Shown here piece by piece: positions 12,891 to 26,200 of a DNA stretch of 64,000 bases. The notes beneath the pieces are model-generated. The model saw only the letters and a program-made list of their open reading frames with translations. It was not told the origin of the DNA and made no database searches. The stretch spans positions 7,616,140 to 7,680,139 of the forward strand of contig JAFMSR010000008.1 in NCBI GenBank assembly GCA_022818135.1. The letters run 5' to 3'. Made by a program: the position numbers and the translations under genes. Within the stretch, counting starts at the first letter, position 1; every line of letters starts with the position of its first letter. Source of the stretch: Saxidomus purpurata. Taxonomy: Eukaryota; Mollusca; Bivalvia; Venerida; Veneridae.

Positions 12891-15074
12891 GGTTATAGAG
12901 TTCACATTTGAACATAAGCCCCTAAAGGAAGCTATGGATATGTTTCAACACAATTTGTTAAATGTTTTTTTAAGTATTTATGAAGAACATGTAAACCAAA
13001 ATAAACACAGAAAAGTCTAAATCTACTATTATATACCCCTGAAAACTTCATCACTTTTGATACCCATGCTTCAGGATAAATTCTAAATTTAATTCAGCTT
13101 TAATTTCAAAATCACATCTGGATGTCTGGATCCATGTTACACATCCTATCCCATTCAGACTGTTCTAATGATATAAGACTGTGAGAAACAAACAAAACAA
13201 AGAAATTAAAATTTATTTTCCTTTTTATCCCAGAATAACAACTATTCACAGAAAACCTATCTAAAATTGCATAAATAATAACAGTATAATAGTAAAATGA
13301 AATAAAAAGGTGGTAACAATCATACATGTACAGTGTAAAACAAAACCCTAAAATGTGTATTTGTCATGTATATCATTTCTCTACAGATATGTAGCAGTCA
13401 TGCATCTGTCAAATATATACCTCCTAGATAATATTATACTGTTATACCTTTTCATTTAAACCTGACCTTGACCTGATTTTATTTGATCTTGACCTCCGAC
13501 CTCAAAAACTGCGACAAACATCTTCTCCACAGGCATAGAATGAATGCTTTGGGTAATTTGCATTCACAAGTTCTTATTCAAAATTGGAACCAGTATGAAA
13601 GATAGGCTAACAGACCACATAACATTGGCAAAACTTTTAGTTGTTACGACTGCACCGTTTTCTGTTGTTTTTCTTTGGCATGAAAGGGGTGGGGGTGGGG
13701 GGTATTATCAAGTCATCTTTATATTTTGTTTCCATTAGAATGCGAAAATTTTAAAGAATCTGACAGACGCTTAATTACAACAGGAAAACACCCAATTGCT
13801 TGCAATACACAATCTATAGTTATAGCCTACAGTGCAGTCTTCACATATCACAAGGTATATGCAAGTTTCAAAGTATGAATCTAGTTAAAACATGATCTAT
13901 ATACAAATAAATAACACTTCCTGATGTGTGACATGAAAAATGATAGATTTACTCCTGAACTGTGAACAAATGCTTTATTTTCCCCAATATTTGGGCATGC
14001 GCTGTTGGGTGCAATTATGTCTACATCTGTAAATAGATCAACATGATTTTAAATGAATTTTCTATAAAAGCTACTGACTAATATACCGGTATATGGTAGC
14101 CTTAAAAATGACTGTTTAGAAATTTTTTAATTCTGGCAAATATTTATACCTAGCTGATTTAACGTTTGTTAGACTTACCGTAAAAAAAAGAACTTGCTTG
14201 AATAACAGGATTGGAAGTATGAGAACCCAGTTTTGTATAATTTCTTGTGCAGCGAACAGTAATTAAAATGGTTTTGGTGCAGACTGAAAGAATCAGGGAA
14301 ATAATTTTAATAACTTCATAATAACTACAAAGACTGACAGAATAGCATTACAATGTTCTAAAGAGAAACATACATTGTATATGAAGTATTTTAAGAGAAT
14401 GAGATAAAAAAAATCCTACAGATAAAAACAGTTATATCAACCTGTATGACTAGACAAAAAATTCAAGAATTTAAAATTTACACGAAATCTACAAGCACCT
14501 TAATATTGCGAACAAAATGCTACTCATGACAACATGGTATCAATGTATAGCTAGAAGATTACTGTATATACATGTATGACCATTCTAAATGTCATACCGT
14601 AAGTCAAATAAAAGAGCAAGTTCACACTGTTGATATTGTACCGAAGTGAAAACATAAATTATTGCATCACATACATGTACATGTTTTTAATGTAAGTCAG
14701 TGCACTTTTGCAAAATTCTGAGCAATTGGCTTGTGAATGGCTGGTAAAAATAAGCATAGATTAAATTGTGACTTCAGTAGCAAGCATTAAGAGAAATTTT
14801 ACAAATTAGTCCAAAAATACAATACTTTCCGCTAGCTGACTATTCATTTATTAGTTTATTATTTTTTCCGCTGTGCATAAAATATTCAATCGCAAAACAT
14901 AAAATGTTCACTCTCCAAACTATTGAATGTAGCATTTTAAACAGTTACACAAAAGTAAACATAAACAATTGAATTCTGATTGGATTTCAGATCAAAAACA
15001 TACTGTTTACATAAATAATAAAATAGTTTCAGTCTTTCTTGTTAGTTTTAATCAATGGTTTATGTTTGTATGAC
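12891..15074. other. Intergenic stretch between two minisatellites
   Basis: AT-rich, with a short G-run near 13690. No exon or clear mobile element was seen. Confidence 0.5.
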
Positions 15075-15870
15075 AGTAAATGCCAGATTGCTGGTAGTGT
15101 GTAATTGAAGTAAATTTATGACTGATGTGAATATGATTTGTGTAAATTCGATGATTGGTGTGCAATTGGGTGTAATATGACGCGTGCAATTGGTGTAAAT
15201 TTATGACTGGTGTGTGTAACTGGTGTAAATTTATGACTGGTGTGTGCAATTGGTGTAAATTTATGACTGGTGTGTGTAATTGGTGTTAAGTTATGATTGG
15301 TGTGTGTAATTGGTGTAAATAATGGCTTGTGTGTAATTGGTATAAATTTATGACTGGTTTAAGTCTGTAATTTGTGTAAATTTATGACGGGTAAAGTGTG
15401 TAATTAGTGTAAATTTATGACTGGTTAAGTGTGTAATTAGTGTAAATTTATGACTGGTTTATGTGTGTAATTGGTATTTTTATGACTGGTGTAAGTAATT
15501 TTTGTAAATGTATGACTGGTGTGTGCAATTGGTGTACATTGTACATTTATGAAACATATGTGCAACTGGTGTAAATCTTTGACTGGTGTGTGTAATTAGC
15601 ATAAATTTATGACTGGTGTGTGCAATTGGTGTAAACTTATAACTGGTGTAAGTAAGTAATTGGTGTAAATGTATGACTGGTGTGTGTTACTAGTGTACAT
15701 ATATGTGGCTGGTTAGAGTGTACAGTGGCTGTAAATGTGTAGCTGTGTAAATGTGCTGTTTTGGTGAAAATAGACTTTGGTGTAAAAGTTGAATCATTGT
15801 AAATATATGGTGTCATGGTACATCAACAAGGGTGAAAAAACATGATTGGTGTAAATGGACGTATTCAATT
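15075..15870. repeat. Degenerate 27-30 bp minisatellite
   Basis: Roughly 25 variable copies of TGTGTAATTGGTGTAAATTT followed by ATGACTGG. Units vary in length by indels in the TGTG part, so no long frame is held. Divergence rises towards both ends. Confidence 0.88.
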
Positions 15871-17956
15871 CAATACAATACTGGTGAATGGAACTTTACA
15901 ACAGGTAAACATACTACTACTAACAGCAGCTAATACATGGCATATTTACATACATGACCTGTCACAGTAAAACGTCTGCTGGGTAAAAATCTAAACAGTT
16001 TTGGCCCTTTTTTCTACAATTCATGAAATTACATCCATCTGTTCCAGTAAACATACTAAATAGTTTTTCAAACCTTATATTTATTGTTTAATGAATGGCT
16101 ATTTTGAGTTTAATAAATAAATTAAAAATTCACTCTGAAAATAAAAAATCATATATAAGTATACTGGTAAACTGGCAGACTCATTTGCCAAAATTTTTGA
16201 CTTCCAAACTAAACCCAGCAAACACCCTCTACCATGAAAACTCACACAATGTTTTTATTTACATTTAGCACATGTATCAAACTTGGAATGTGTAAATTTG
16301 TTGGCTACATATATAGTCTATTTTAAACACACATCTAGACTGAACACAGAAAATCTCTGCCAGGAACTATGAAATATGCAGGTCTGCTTATTACTTTGTA
16401 CATACTACATACAGATCTATTACACGTGTATAATGTATAAGACTACACTATGCATATATTCAAATATTTTTCATATCACACTGTAATCTATATATTTTTT
16501 TGATAAAATAATTATGGTATTTTAAATAACATTTTACTTGCCTACGAGTTCCTTAAACGATTTTTTACTTTAACTGTGAGTTCCTTTACCAATCTTGTTC
16601 TTTTTCTAAGCAGTATGTAATTTGGCTATATGTAAGTTCAAACACTTCTTTGGAATCATTTTTTTTGGTCATTAATTTCATTCACATATTTCCCAATTCT
16701 TCACCCAATTTTTCACATCTTACATAGTTTTTGCTACACTTCATTTTAAGTTGCAATTCCTTGATTTTTTGTACCTGGTCAAGGTGACAATATAGCTTAT
16801 AAAGTGACCCGTGTCAGGTGAATTAAAAAAAAACACATATTCAAAATAACAGCACAATACGAAAACTTTGATGTTCTTTAAATATTGTAAAACAATGACT
16901 TCGATGTTTGCTATTAAAACAAGACAATAAATACAGATAATCAAAGAAGCATACCCTGAAATTGGGTGCTATTTAATTACCCCAAAAACAATATTTAATC
17001 AAATCAATGAAATGATTGCTGCAACACTGCAAAGGTTCAAATATATATACCACCAGATATTGGTAAAATTAGCATAATTATACCTGCTGTACTTTGGTAA
17101 AACCTTCACTAACTCTTTATATTATAAATGGTTGCTATACTGGCGTTTTATGCATAAACAAAACATTTCTCATTGATGTTATTCTTGCAAGTTTCTTTTA
17201 TTTATCATTTTACATACATCTGGCTCATTTTTAATGTTTCGAGAAAATATTCTGCTATTTGTAGGGAATGCCCCTTTAAGATTACGAGGATGTTATAAAA
17301 TCTTCCTTTTTAACATTACATGTGATGAGCCCTTCTACCCTTACACCGCTTAATCTCTAAAATAGACTTGTCCGGCTTTCAATTTGGACAGTACCGTATT
17401 TAGTTCAAAGGGGTATCCAATAAAAATGTTCCAACTGAATAGCAATCAGTTCAGATCAAGTTCAGACTACGATGTTGGCAGTGAGTGAGTCGACCTGTGT
17501 AACCAGTCAGATAACTATCAGCATGCACATCACATGGTTTGATCAAGGTCTGCACTTTTTGCTACCGTATTCAGTCTGTTCATTCTAACTTAGCAACTTA
17601 CTAAACAGTTGATATTAACAGTCCGAACTGAAAGACAGACACGTCTATTTTTAGAAATCTAACATAATATAGAGCATCATCCAAGCACTCATGTGTCAGT
17701 ACTAAGCAATTTTTAGAAATGTAATACAGTCATTAAAACTGTGTATACACAGCTAGCATCTCGTTACATAAAAACACAAGTTGATGTTATTGCACTATTG
17801 TCTTTGGAAGTACGAAAAAGAGAACACAAAAAATCAAGGGACAGTGAAACATCGGCTAGAAAAATCTTAACGAGTCCAAGTAAAAAAGGTAGTTTCTAAA
17901 CATTTTATCACCTACGCAGTTTAGATGAACACACCATCATTACAAGAATCTACCAA
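15871..17956. other. Intergenic stretch, possibly GALNT10 3' flank
   Basis: AT-rich, with no exon or array seen. It lies downstream of the minus-strand GALNT10 stop codon, but nothing shows how far the 3' UTR reaches. Confidence 0.4.
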
Positions 17957-18276
17957 TCTGGGGTCGTATTCCAGTAGCATCTTAAGTGATTTTTTAAGTA
18001 TTTTAACTTAAGTCCAAAATTTTTATTTTTTATATTTTAAAAAAAAAATTTTTTTTCTTAATTCCAATTTTTTTTTTTTTTTTTTTTGTGAATGATGGTG
18101 TGTAATCCCCCCCCCCCTTCATCATCATTATAGAAAATGATCATTGAAGATTTAATAAATTTCAACATGTTGCAATGCACATTCTCCTTTTTGAAATTAT
18201 CTTCTTAAGGAAATTGTTAAGTTTAAGGAAAATCTCAAGATTTGACCTAAGATGCTACTGAAATATGACCCCTGGA
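17957..18276. mobile_element. Short non-autonomous TIR element (MITE)
   Basis: The left end CTGGGGTCGTATTCCAGTAG (17958 onward, running on into CATCTTA) is the inverted match of the right end TAAGATGCTACTGAAATATG (to 18275), giving terminal inverted repeats of about 27 bp. The 320-bp interior has a T-run and a C-run and no coding capacity. A target duplication is not clear. Confidence 0.85.
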
Positions 18277-19589
18277 CATCTAGGGTAAGTTTATAAACCC
18301 TGTTCCGGTGACTATGAAAGTGGAAATACGCAGGAAAAGTAGTATTTTCAATAACAAATACATGTAAAGCTGTTTTAGAATTATGAATACAATTTTAAAC
18401 TCTTAAAAACCTTATCAAAGTAAGTTTTAAGAGCCACTTATAAAATGTGGAATGTATAATAAAACCTAGATAAATCATAAATTTTTATCGCTGTATTTTA
18501 CAATTATTATATGAAGCTGTTTTGTAAATTCTTTGGTCATTGGTAAAAATAAACAGGAAAAGGTGGCTAAAGAAATAACTATAGAGAAATTTGGTGGTCT
18601 AGCAACTACATTACATTATTGGACTATTCAGTTATGGATTATGATAAACTCAAAGTTAAACAATAATCACAAATGACACTTGAATAAATTCAGAAAACCC
18701 AATCGAGAGATGCTGAAATGTGTCAGTAATTTCATTATAATTCAATTTTTCTCACTTTGCCTTAGGCTGGAAAAATTGTGTTTTTAAAGTATGTTTTGTC
18801 TTGAGAATGTTTTTCTTTCATGCGTTGTGTTTTGTGATTATATGAAAAATTACGATCATGCAAGTTTTCAATTAGGAATTAGCAAGTTGATTTTGTAACA
18901 AACTGTCATACAAAAATGACACAGAACACCAACAATGTAATTTCGTCACTTCAAAACATGAAACTAAAACAAATTTGTCATGTATAGATTAGTGAGATCT
19001 GTGAGAGAAAGTAAATTTCACACTAAAAAGTGCACGCTGTCTTAAAAATAATATGGCGTATGGCATATTTTTGAAAATGTTTACGCTCATAAAGTTGCTA
19101 TTGTGTATAAATATTTACCTGGCACTCATAAAGTTTCCGTCCAAACGCAGACAGCAATATTACCATAAGTTTTATTTACCAATATAAAATTGCTAAACAC
19201 ACATCAGATCGCTTTAACAAACAGCATGGAAATGGAAAAAAGAAAACATTGGCGAAGATAAATGAGTGCTAGTTAAATTCTTCCGTACAGTACCATAGGA
19301 GGTGGGAGCATAACATATTGATAACACGTACAGAAAACACTGAATGCTTTCTCAAACACACTACTCTGTAACTTACACATCATTAACATATTCAACAATG
19401 GTATAAAAATGTGTATCATTTCTACTCGTCTCAGAATTAATTCTATAACACACGCATACACACTCCCAACACGTTTATCTAAACTATTACACATACATGT
19501 ATATAAAACAGATTATACTTATAAATACTGTCAACATTTCCCTCGGAATTATTCATGGATTCAGATATAATAGTATAAAAAACACTATA
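18277..19589. other. Stretch downstream of GALNT10
   Basis: Could belong to a long GALNT10 3' UTR or be intergenic. No exon or mobile element was recognised. Confidence 0.4.
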
Positions 19590-19960
19590 GACAAGAGGTG
19601 CATGTAAAAAACATGTATGCCCACCAATGACAACTATGATATGAACTTCATTGTGACCTTTAACTTAAAAAAATAACAAGGGCCATCGTGTGGTGATGAA
19701 ATTTCGTTTCCAAGTTTGGAGATCAACTTATGTCCAGTTATTGACTAGAAAACGTCACAAATGCACTGTGACATTGACTTTTGAATTACTGACCTTGAAA
19801 TCATTAGGGATAAGGACTCTGTCCATTCCAAGTTTCTGTTTTATTGCCTAGAAATCAGTCCTGTGTCAAAGGTCACCAATGCAGCATGACCTTGAAATCA
19901 TAAGGGGTTGTCTACCAGTCATGAAAGCCTTACGAAGTGTTAAGATCTGACACCTGTCAA
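19590..19960 (+). repeat. Dispersed 'GACCTTGA...' repeat fragment
   Basis: Starts ACAAGAGGTGCATGTAAA and contains repeated modules of the type 'GTGACCTTTAACTT', 'CACTGTGACATTGACTTT' and 'GCATGACCTTGAAATCA'. It resembles the internal modules at 27130-27740 and 49090-49665, though it is a different family member. Confidence 0.6.
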
Positions 19961-20127
19961 GGCTCCAACTAACTTTTGATCTATTGACAAACCGACTGAA
20001 CAATGAATATACCAGCCTACCTACATGTGCAAAGCAATTTACCCCTCTTCTTCAAAAGGGGGTTGAATATATTAAGTATATGGAACACCTTTTGTACACT
20101 TAAGTTTATCACTGAATATGGCAACCT

Positions 20128-20292
20128 CTATGGTTCCTCCCAATCTTTACGTACTGAAGTCCGGTTAATATTTTCTATCACCCATTTTTGGGTGTTTGAA
20201 TATTTATCACACGGGTTCATAAATAGTTCCCTGCTACCTGTATCGCAGTCCAAACACTGATTGCTGATTGGATGAAATATTTGCTGCGTATC
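20128..20292 (-). CDS. GALNT10: GALNT10 last coding exon (lectin gamma repeat)
   Basis: Begins after CTACTTTCAG with [20 protein letters not shown] and ends [11 protein letters not shown] with stop TAG at 20130-20128. It contains the CLD and QKW motifs of the gamma repeat. Confidence 0.94.
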   Translation of the reverse strand, partial: DTQQIFHPISNQCLDCDTGSRELFMNPCDKYSNTQKWVIENINRTSVRKDWEEP

Positions 20293-23200
20293 CTGAAAGT
20301 AGAACACAAAAGTTTGTTAAAAGACATAGAACCATTATTACATGCTCCGTAACAGATCAATTTCTCTAAAGTCTCCCTCTTTGTCAGCTGATGGCTGGAT
20401 GAAGATGAACATTAGCAACAGAATAAGACATATCCATCAGTGGAGTGTACAAGGAATTAACAAACAAATTGTTTTTTTGTTATCTACAATTGCTCATTTT
20501 TCTTCTACATGGAATCTACACAGTTGCCACAAGACCTCTTTGTTTTAATTCTTTTTTCAAGAAGGTACATGTACTTTTTCAATGCATATTTATAAGGAGC
20601 TATTTCCATGTTACCATGCACTTTTAACATAAAGTGCATACACTTCTATTATCTATGTTTGAGTTTACTACTGCCCTAGATTATATCATAATTTCAACTA
20701 TAAAATTCTGAGGAGAGAAAACATTGGATCAATACACTGGATCAATAGATAATCTCTTAAAACTTCACTGTTTATGCTTGAAGCCTTCAACAGGAAGAGT
20801 GATAAAATTTAACAACTCATTCAAACAGTTTATTTTTTTTTTAGCAAAAGTTTTCTTTTTAATTCAATTCAAAGTCTAATTCATCAGTAACCAGAAAGAA
20901 AATACATATATGTTGTATACTTACTAAATCATATTCAACTACTTACTAAAATCATATTTTACTAAATCATATTCAACTACTTACTAAATCATATTCAAAT
21001 ACTTACTAAATTATATTTAAATCTTTGATTTCCACCCATACCATGGCAGTTAAATAATATCACTGGTGCTTTCCTGACCGATGTTGAGACATCGAAACAC
21101 ACAGTCCTTTTCTTTGGTCGTATATCCTTATGCCAAGTTAATTCTAGATCCTAAAATATCAAAGAAAATAGATGAACAGTTACTGAACACTATACATACA
21201 TTTAAAATAAAACCATATTTAACAATTATCAAAATAGCTTTTATCTCATGAAAGTATCCTCTGGAAATCCTGACATGCACATGTTCTCAACAGAGTTGCT
21301 GTTATTAACATCATGAGTGACCTTGACCCTTGTTGCAGGGCAGTTGTAGCAATGTACATTCTGAGTTGTTGAACCACTTGTTTATCAGGGTTTAACGCCC
21401 ATTTCAACTGTATTTCAGTCATTTTTATAGAACAAGAAAACTATCCTCTACAAGAAATGCCCAACTTTCTCACATAAACAAGCATTGTCAGTAGCAGGGT
21501 TCATACCCATGACCCTAAATCAATGAGAGGTCACAGCAAGTTCCAGTCAGCAACTCTAACCATATAACCACAGAGGCGAATACAAGTTGAACTAGTTTAC
21601 TAATGTCATGTTTATAAATAACCTTACAAAACAACATTAATATGTATAATTTACTATCAGGAATGACTGAGATCTGTTAGATACCAAATATTAGAATTAA
21701 GCGCTTGTTAAAGTATTTATAGAACAATACAAAAACACTGCTGTAAAAAGTAAAAAATGATACTGATATAAACAAATTCAAGTGACCACTAAAACCAGTC
21801 ATATCTGTCTTATCATTTGAAATTTATCAAGTAATTGTAAAATAGGGTAGAAACAGAGTAGAGAACTCAGTTTTTAAATGACTTCAAGTGTTGTGTCCCC
21901 CACCAGCACTAATCAGAGGATGAACTAAGCAAAACAGATATGAAATTCATTTCAGGATAAGTCACATTATTATCAACTGCGCTATGCTCCATAAATGATG
22001 TGTGGAACACAATGATAGCTCAGTGGTTAATCTGTAAAAATATTTGTAAGAGTAAACTATGGTGCCAAAATACCCGAAAATTCTTTGAAAATGTAACTCA
22101 GCAGAAATATTTAGTTTGTTTTTCTATATGTAATAATTATTCAATGGGAAATAACTTTCTTATTTTCAACTGGCCATTGCCCTTAAGAAAGTATGAATTG
22201 TCTCCCTTTACATGATAGAACACTTTTAAAATGATCCAGAGGAATATCTTCTATCTCTCTAGCCCCATTCTTCTTCTTGAGTAAATATTTGAACGCACAT
22301 TTCAACAGTATTTCAGTTATTTACAGGAGAGCAGTTTTACCTATCTGTTGTTCCTGGTAAGGAATAAGCCCTAGATCCACAAAGAACATAAGTAATTGCT
22401 TACCTAAGTAAGTCATTTTAAATTCTAATTGTCACTAAAAATAAAGATATTTATTGTTGTTATTTTTTAATGATAGTCTATATGTTAATGAATTAACATG
22501 TTGAAAGAAAGAAAAGTTGAATAGGATTAAATGCAAGTCAGATATAGCCACAAACTCATTTGAGTACAACTCAAATTTTTTAGAATTCACTTATGTAAAT
22601 TACTTGCTATAAAACAAACATTTCCTGCAATTATACTGACAAGTGTATATAAATGTAATTAAAAGGTAACTACAATTCTGACAAAATTGAATGCCTTAAA
22701 TGAATAAACATGTAAGGGGCTGATAAGTGTTGAAATAAGTTGAGCAGGTTACTGCATAATTACTTAAATATTTCGTCAAACCGGGGTCTGTACTAAACTC
22801 TCATCGTCCAAAAGAAACTGCCGATTTTTTTAAAATAATGAGTAGCAGGGCTTGAACCCGTAAGTAACAAGTGATTTCAAGCCAGCAACTATAATAATTA
22901 GTCACTCAACCATGAAGGCGCTCAGAATTTGCCATAAGCATGATGATAAAAGGGTCAAATACCAGTACCTGTTCTCCACCACCTCTACCGTCTTTTATAC
23001 AATCCTCTAGCTTAAAGTTCTCATTGCCTCCTCTAAACTTTGTATCTATACATAAAGCCGCCGCCGAACTTCTAAACTGTAAACATAGAAGCATAGGGGA
23101 AACTCTAGCTTATCCCTTAACCAACATCAACTACATAGCAGTGTCCACACCATAGACTCTAACAGTTGGAATAAAACTGTAAACTCACATAATTTTGCAT

Positions 23201-26200
23201 AAGGTGAAATTATATATTTTTCAGATGTTATATCATTTTGAAGAGATATTCATATTGAAAAGAAATCTGTTTTGTTTCTCAATTTTGTAAATAAATCTTT
23301 TGAAGTACGGTATTCAAATTTGCCAATGAAGTCTTTCATGAAAAAAATATTCAAGTTAATCCTATGCAAAATTATGTCTGTTTACAGTAGCTATACTAAT
23401 TCCTCCAAAACCTTTAGTGTTACAGTAAACTCAGTTTATAACGAACTCCTTTGGACCATTTAAATGTGTTCCTTATATCTGGAGTTTGTTATATCAGTAT
23501 AACATTTTCATATAAAATAAATAAAAAAAAAAAAATTAGGCCGAAAAAATTAGTTCCTTATATCCAGATGTTCGCTATATCCGGAGTCGTTATATACAGA
23601 GTTTACTGTCTATCTGGATTATTACGCTACAGGTTTTGCACTGAAAACAGTTGAACAAAACAGACAGATTTAGCTGACAACTGTCATCTAGCAAAAGAAT
23701 CCCAAAGCCCTGAGGAAAGTTTCTGCGGCAGCTGAAATATTGCGAGTGAAGCTATAAAACAAAGAAACACATAAAAACAAAACAAAAGCTACATGTAACA
23801 AAAAAAATAGCTCTGAAATGTCAAGAATCAAAGTGACATCTACTTTTTCTGAAAAATTGAAATTTTAAATTCAAAAAGCAATGCATAGCACAAGAAAATT
23901 CACAAATAGAAGCAAAATTCAAAGGCTTTTTCAGAGACAATGTTGTTTTGTTTGTCAATCTTACTTCCATCAAGCAAATGAGTTAGTCAAATACAGCCCT
24001 GTTTTAAAGCCTGATTTCATTTTTAAATGATTACCTTTAGATATTATTTTTTCAACCAATGTATATTTAATTACCAAAAACCAAAAGTCTGAAAAAGCCT
24101 ATGAAAATCTTTATCTCTGTGATAAATACCTGAAAGAAAATTGTTTATTCAACTAAATTAGAAGCTTTGCTGCATCTAAAAGTAAATCTGTACTTTATTT
24201 TTCCATATCACCAAACAGTACAAGGCTGGGTATAACTCTAGCACTACTACTAGATGACAAATATCATCCTCATCACCCTCATCATTTATTGTACCTGCTC
24301 CCCACCTCCGAGACCGTCAGAGATACATTTTTCAAGTTTCAAGTTACTACCACTTCCTCTGTGCCCAGCATCAATGCACTCTTTAGCCTCTAAATTCTTG
24401 TACTGTAAGTCAATAGTTTCATTAGATACATGCAACAAATTCAACCACAAATATAAGACTAAACAAACTTATTTCATTCATACTTGTATACTTACACTTT
24501 ATTGGCAACAATTACCAATTTTTGTACTCGAGCACTCGGTCATTTTTCTGAGCACGTGTAACAGGTTGTTTATCGTTAAAGTGACTACCTATTCTCTTCA
24601 ACAACATAGCCAAATTTGGAAAGAAATGGTTAGAAATAACCACAAATTTCCCAAGAATGGAGTCAATACTAGATAATAAATGTGCCATGAGTTTTTATGT
24701 TAAACTGAAGTAAAACAGCAACTTTAATGATCATACAAATTTAATAATTAGATTTTATGATTAACCTACCTCTCCACCTGCAAACGGAGGGGGTTCAATT
24801 GGGGGATATATTTTTGGAAGGTCAAAGGCCACTTCCTCCATGAACCATTTAAAATTTTTACACTGCAGACGTTCTCGTACGGCTCTCTGCTCTGTGAGGT
24901 CACCGGGGTCAATGGAGCGGTAATGAGGCCGTCTTTTATACAAATACTCGGCATACTCGTCCATCCATACTTCTGCTACCCTTCTGTAATTCTGTAAAAT
25001 ATTTAAAGTTGATAGAAGTCAACATAAGACACAAGGAGGTAATAAAAGATATCTATCTATCTTAAAACAAAAGGAGACAATACTTTGTGTACCAGTACAT
25101 CAACTAATTACACCTATCTGACATACTTACTGACAAAAACACCTTCAAAGTACTGGTTATCAAACATTAGCCTTGACAATGATAGCAGTTAATTAATTAA
25201 CTGTTGAATAATTTATTATTTGTATCTGATGGTACAACTTCTTGAAATCTGACCAAAGAAAGACAACCACCAGACGGTGTTTTAATTCACTGATCATTCT
25301 TACTTCCCCTGCTTTGGACTTTTAAAACAAATATTGATTACTTCCCTTTTAGTTTTAATTTTACAAATTTTCACTATTTCCTGGGCTTTTAAGAGGAATA
25401 ATTTTTTGGCTTTAAAAAAAATAAAATTAATTTATCTAGTGTCTGCATGAAAACTTAAGACCTTATAGTTTTACTAGTTATTTGAATTGATATACATGTA
25501 CTTAACTTTATATGTAAATATTAATACCACAATAAAATCAACTCCAAAATTGCATGCTATATAAACCACATTTACAGCTCATATTGTTGTGTTATAAGAA
25601 AGGAGAGCCGGTTAGCACTCCCCTTGATAAGGACGGAAGAGACCTTTATGGTCTTTATAACACATATGAGGCACGTCCCTCTTACTTTGAGGGCAGCTTA
25701 TATTTTTCGGACACTTCAACGTCACATAATCTTACGACTTGAACACACTAAATGAGCTTATATAACCTGCAAATAAGTTTTCCAACCCAAATCAATAACA
25801 AACCCCCACATTTGATTTTTTGGGGAAAAAAATTCAGAAAATCTTAAATGATGCAAAATACTACACATCAAATCAATTTATTCTCTCATATTTTTTTCAT
25901 ATACAGTCAATTTATGCTAATTTCACAATGAGAGAGAAGAAGATTTCATTGTGAGTACATCAGATTTTAAAGAAAACAATCTTTTCCTGTAAACAAGTTC
26001 TACCTATCTCTGTAATGGTTGTAACCTAGAACACATATATGTTTTACATCACTGTCACAATATCCTTTATTTCCTGTACTGTTGATATAAATTTTATTGA
26101 GACAGGAAATAAACAAACCTAATTCATATATTATTCATGCTGTGTTGATTAAAAGCGACCCAGTCAAGTGAAACTGCATGACAACTTTAAAGAATTGAGA

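Noticed and set aside
24254..24676. 140-codon plus-strand open frame
   Set aside because: Antisense to GALNT10 exon 9a and its introns; no family likeness on that strand.
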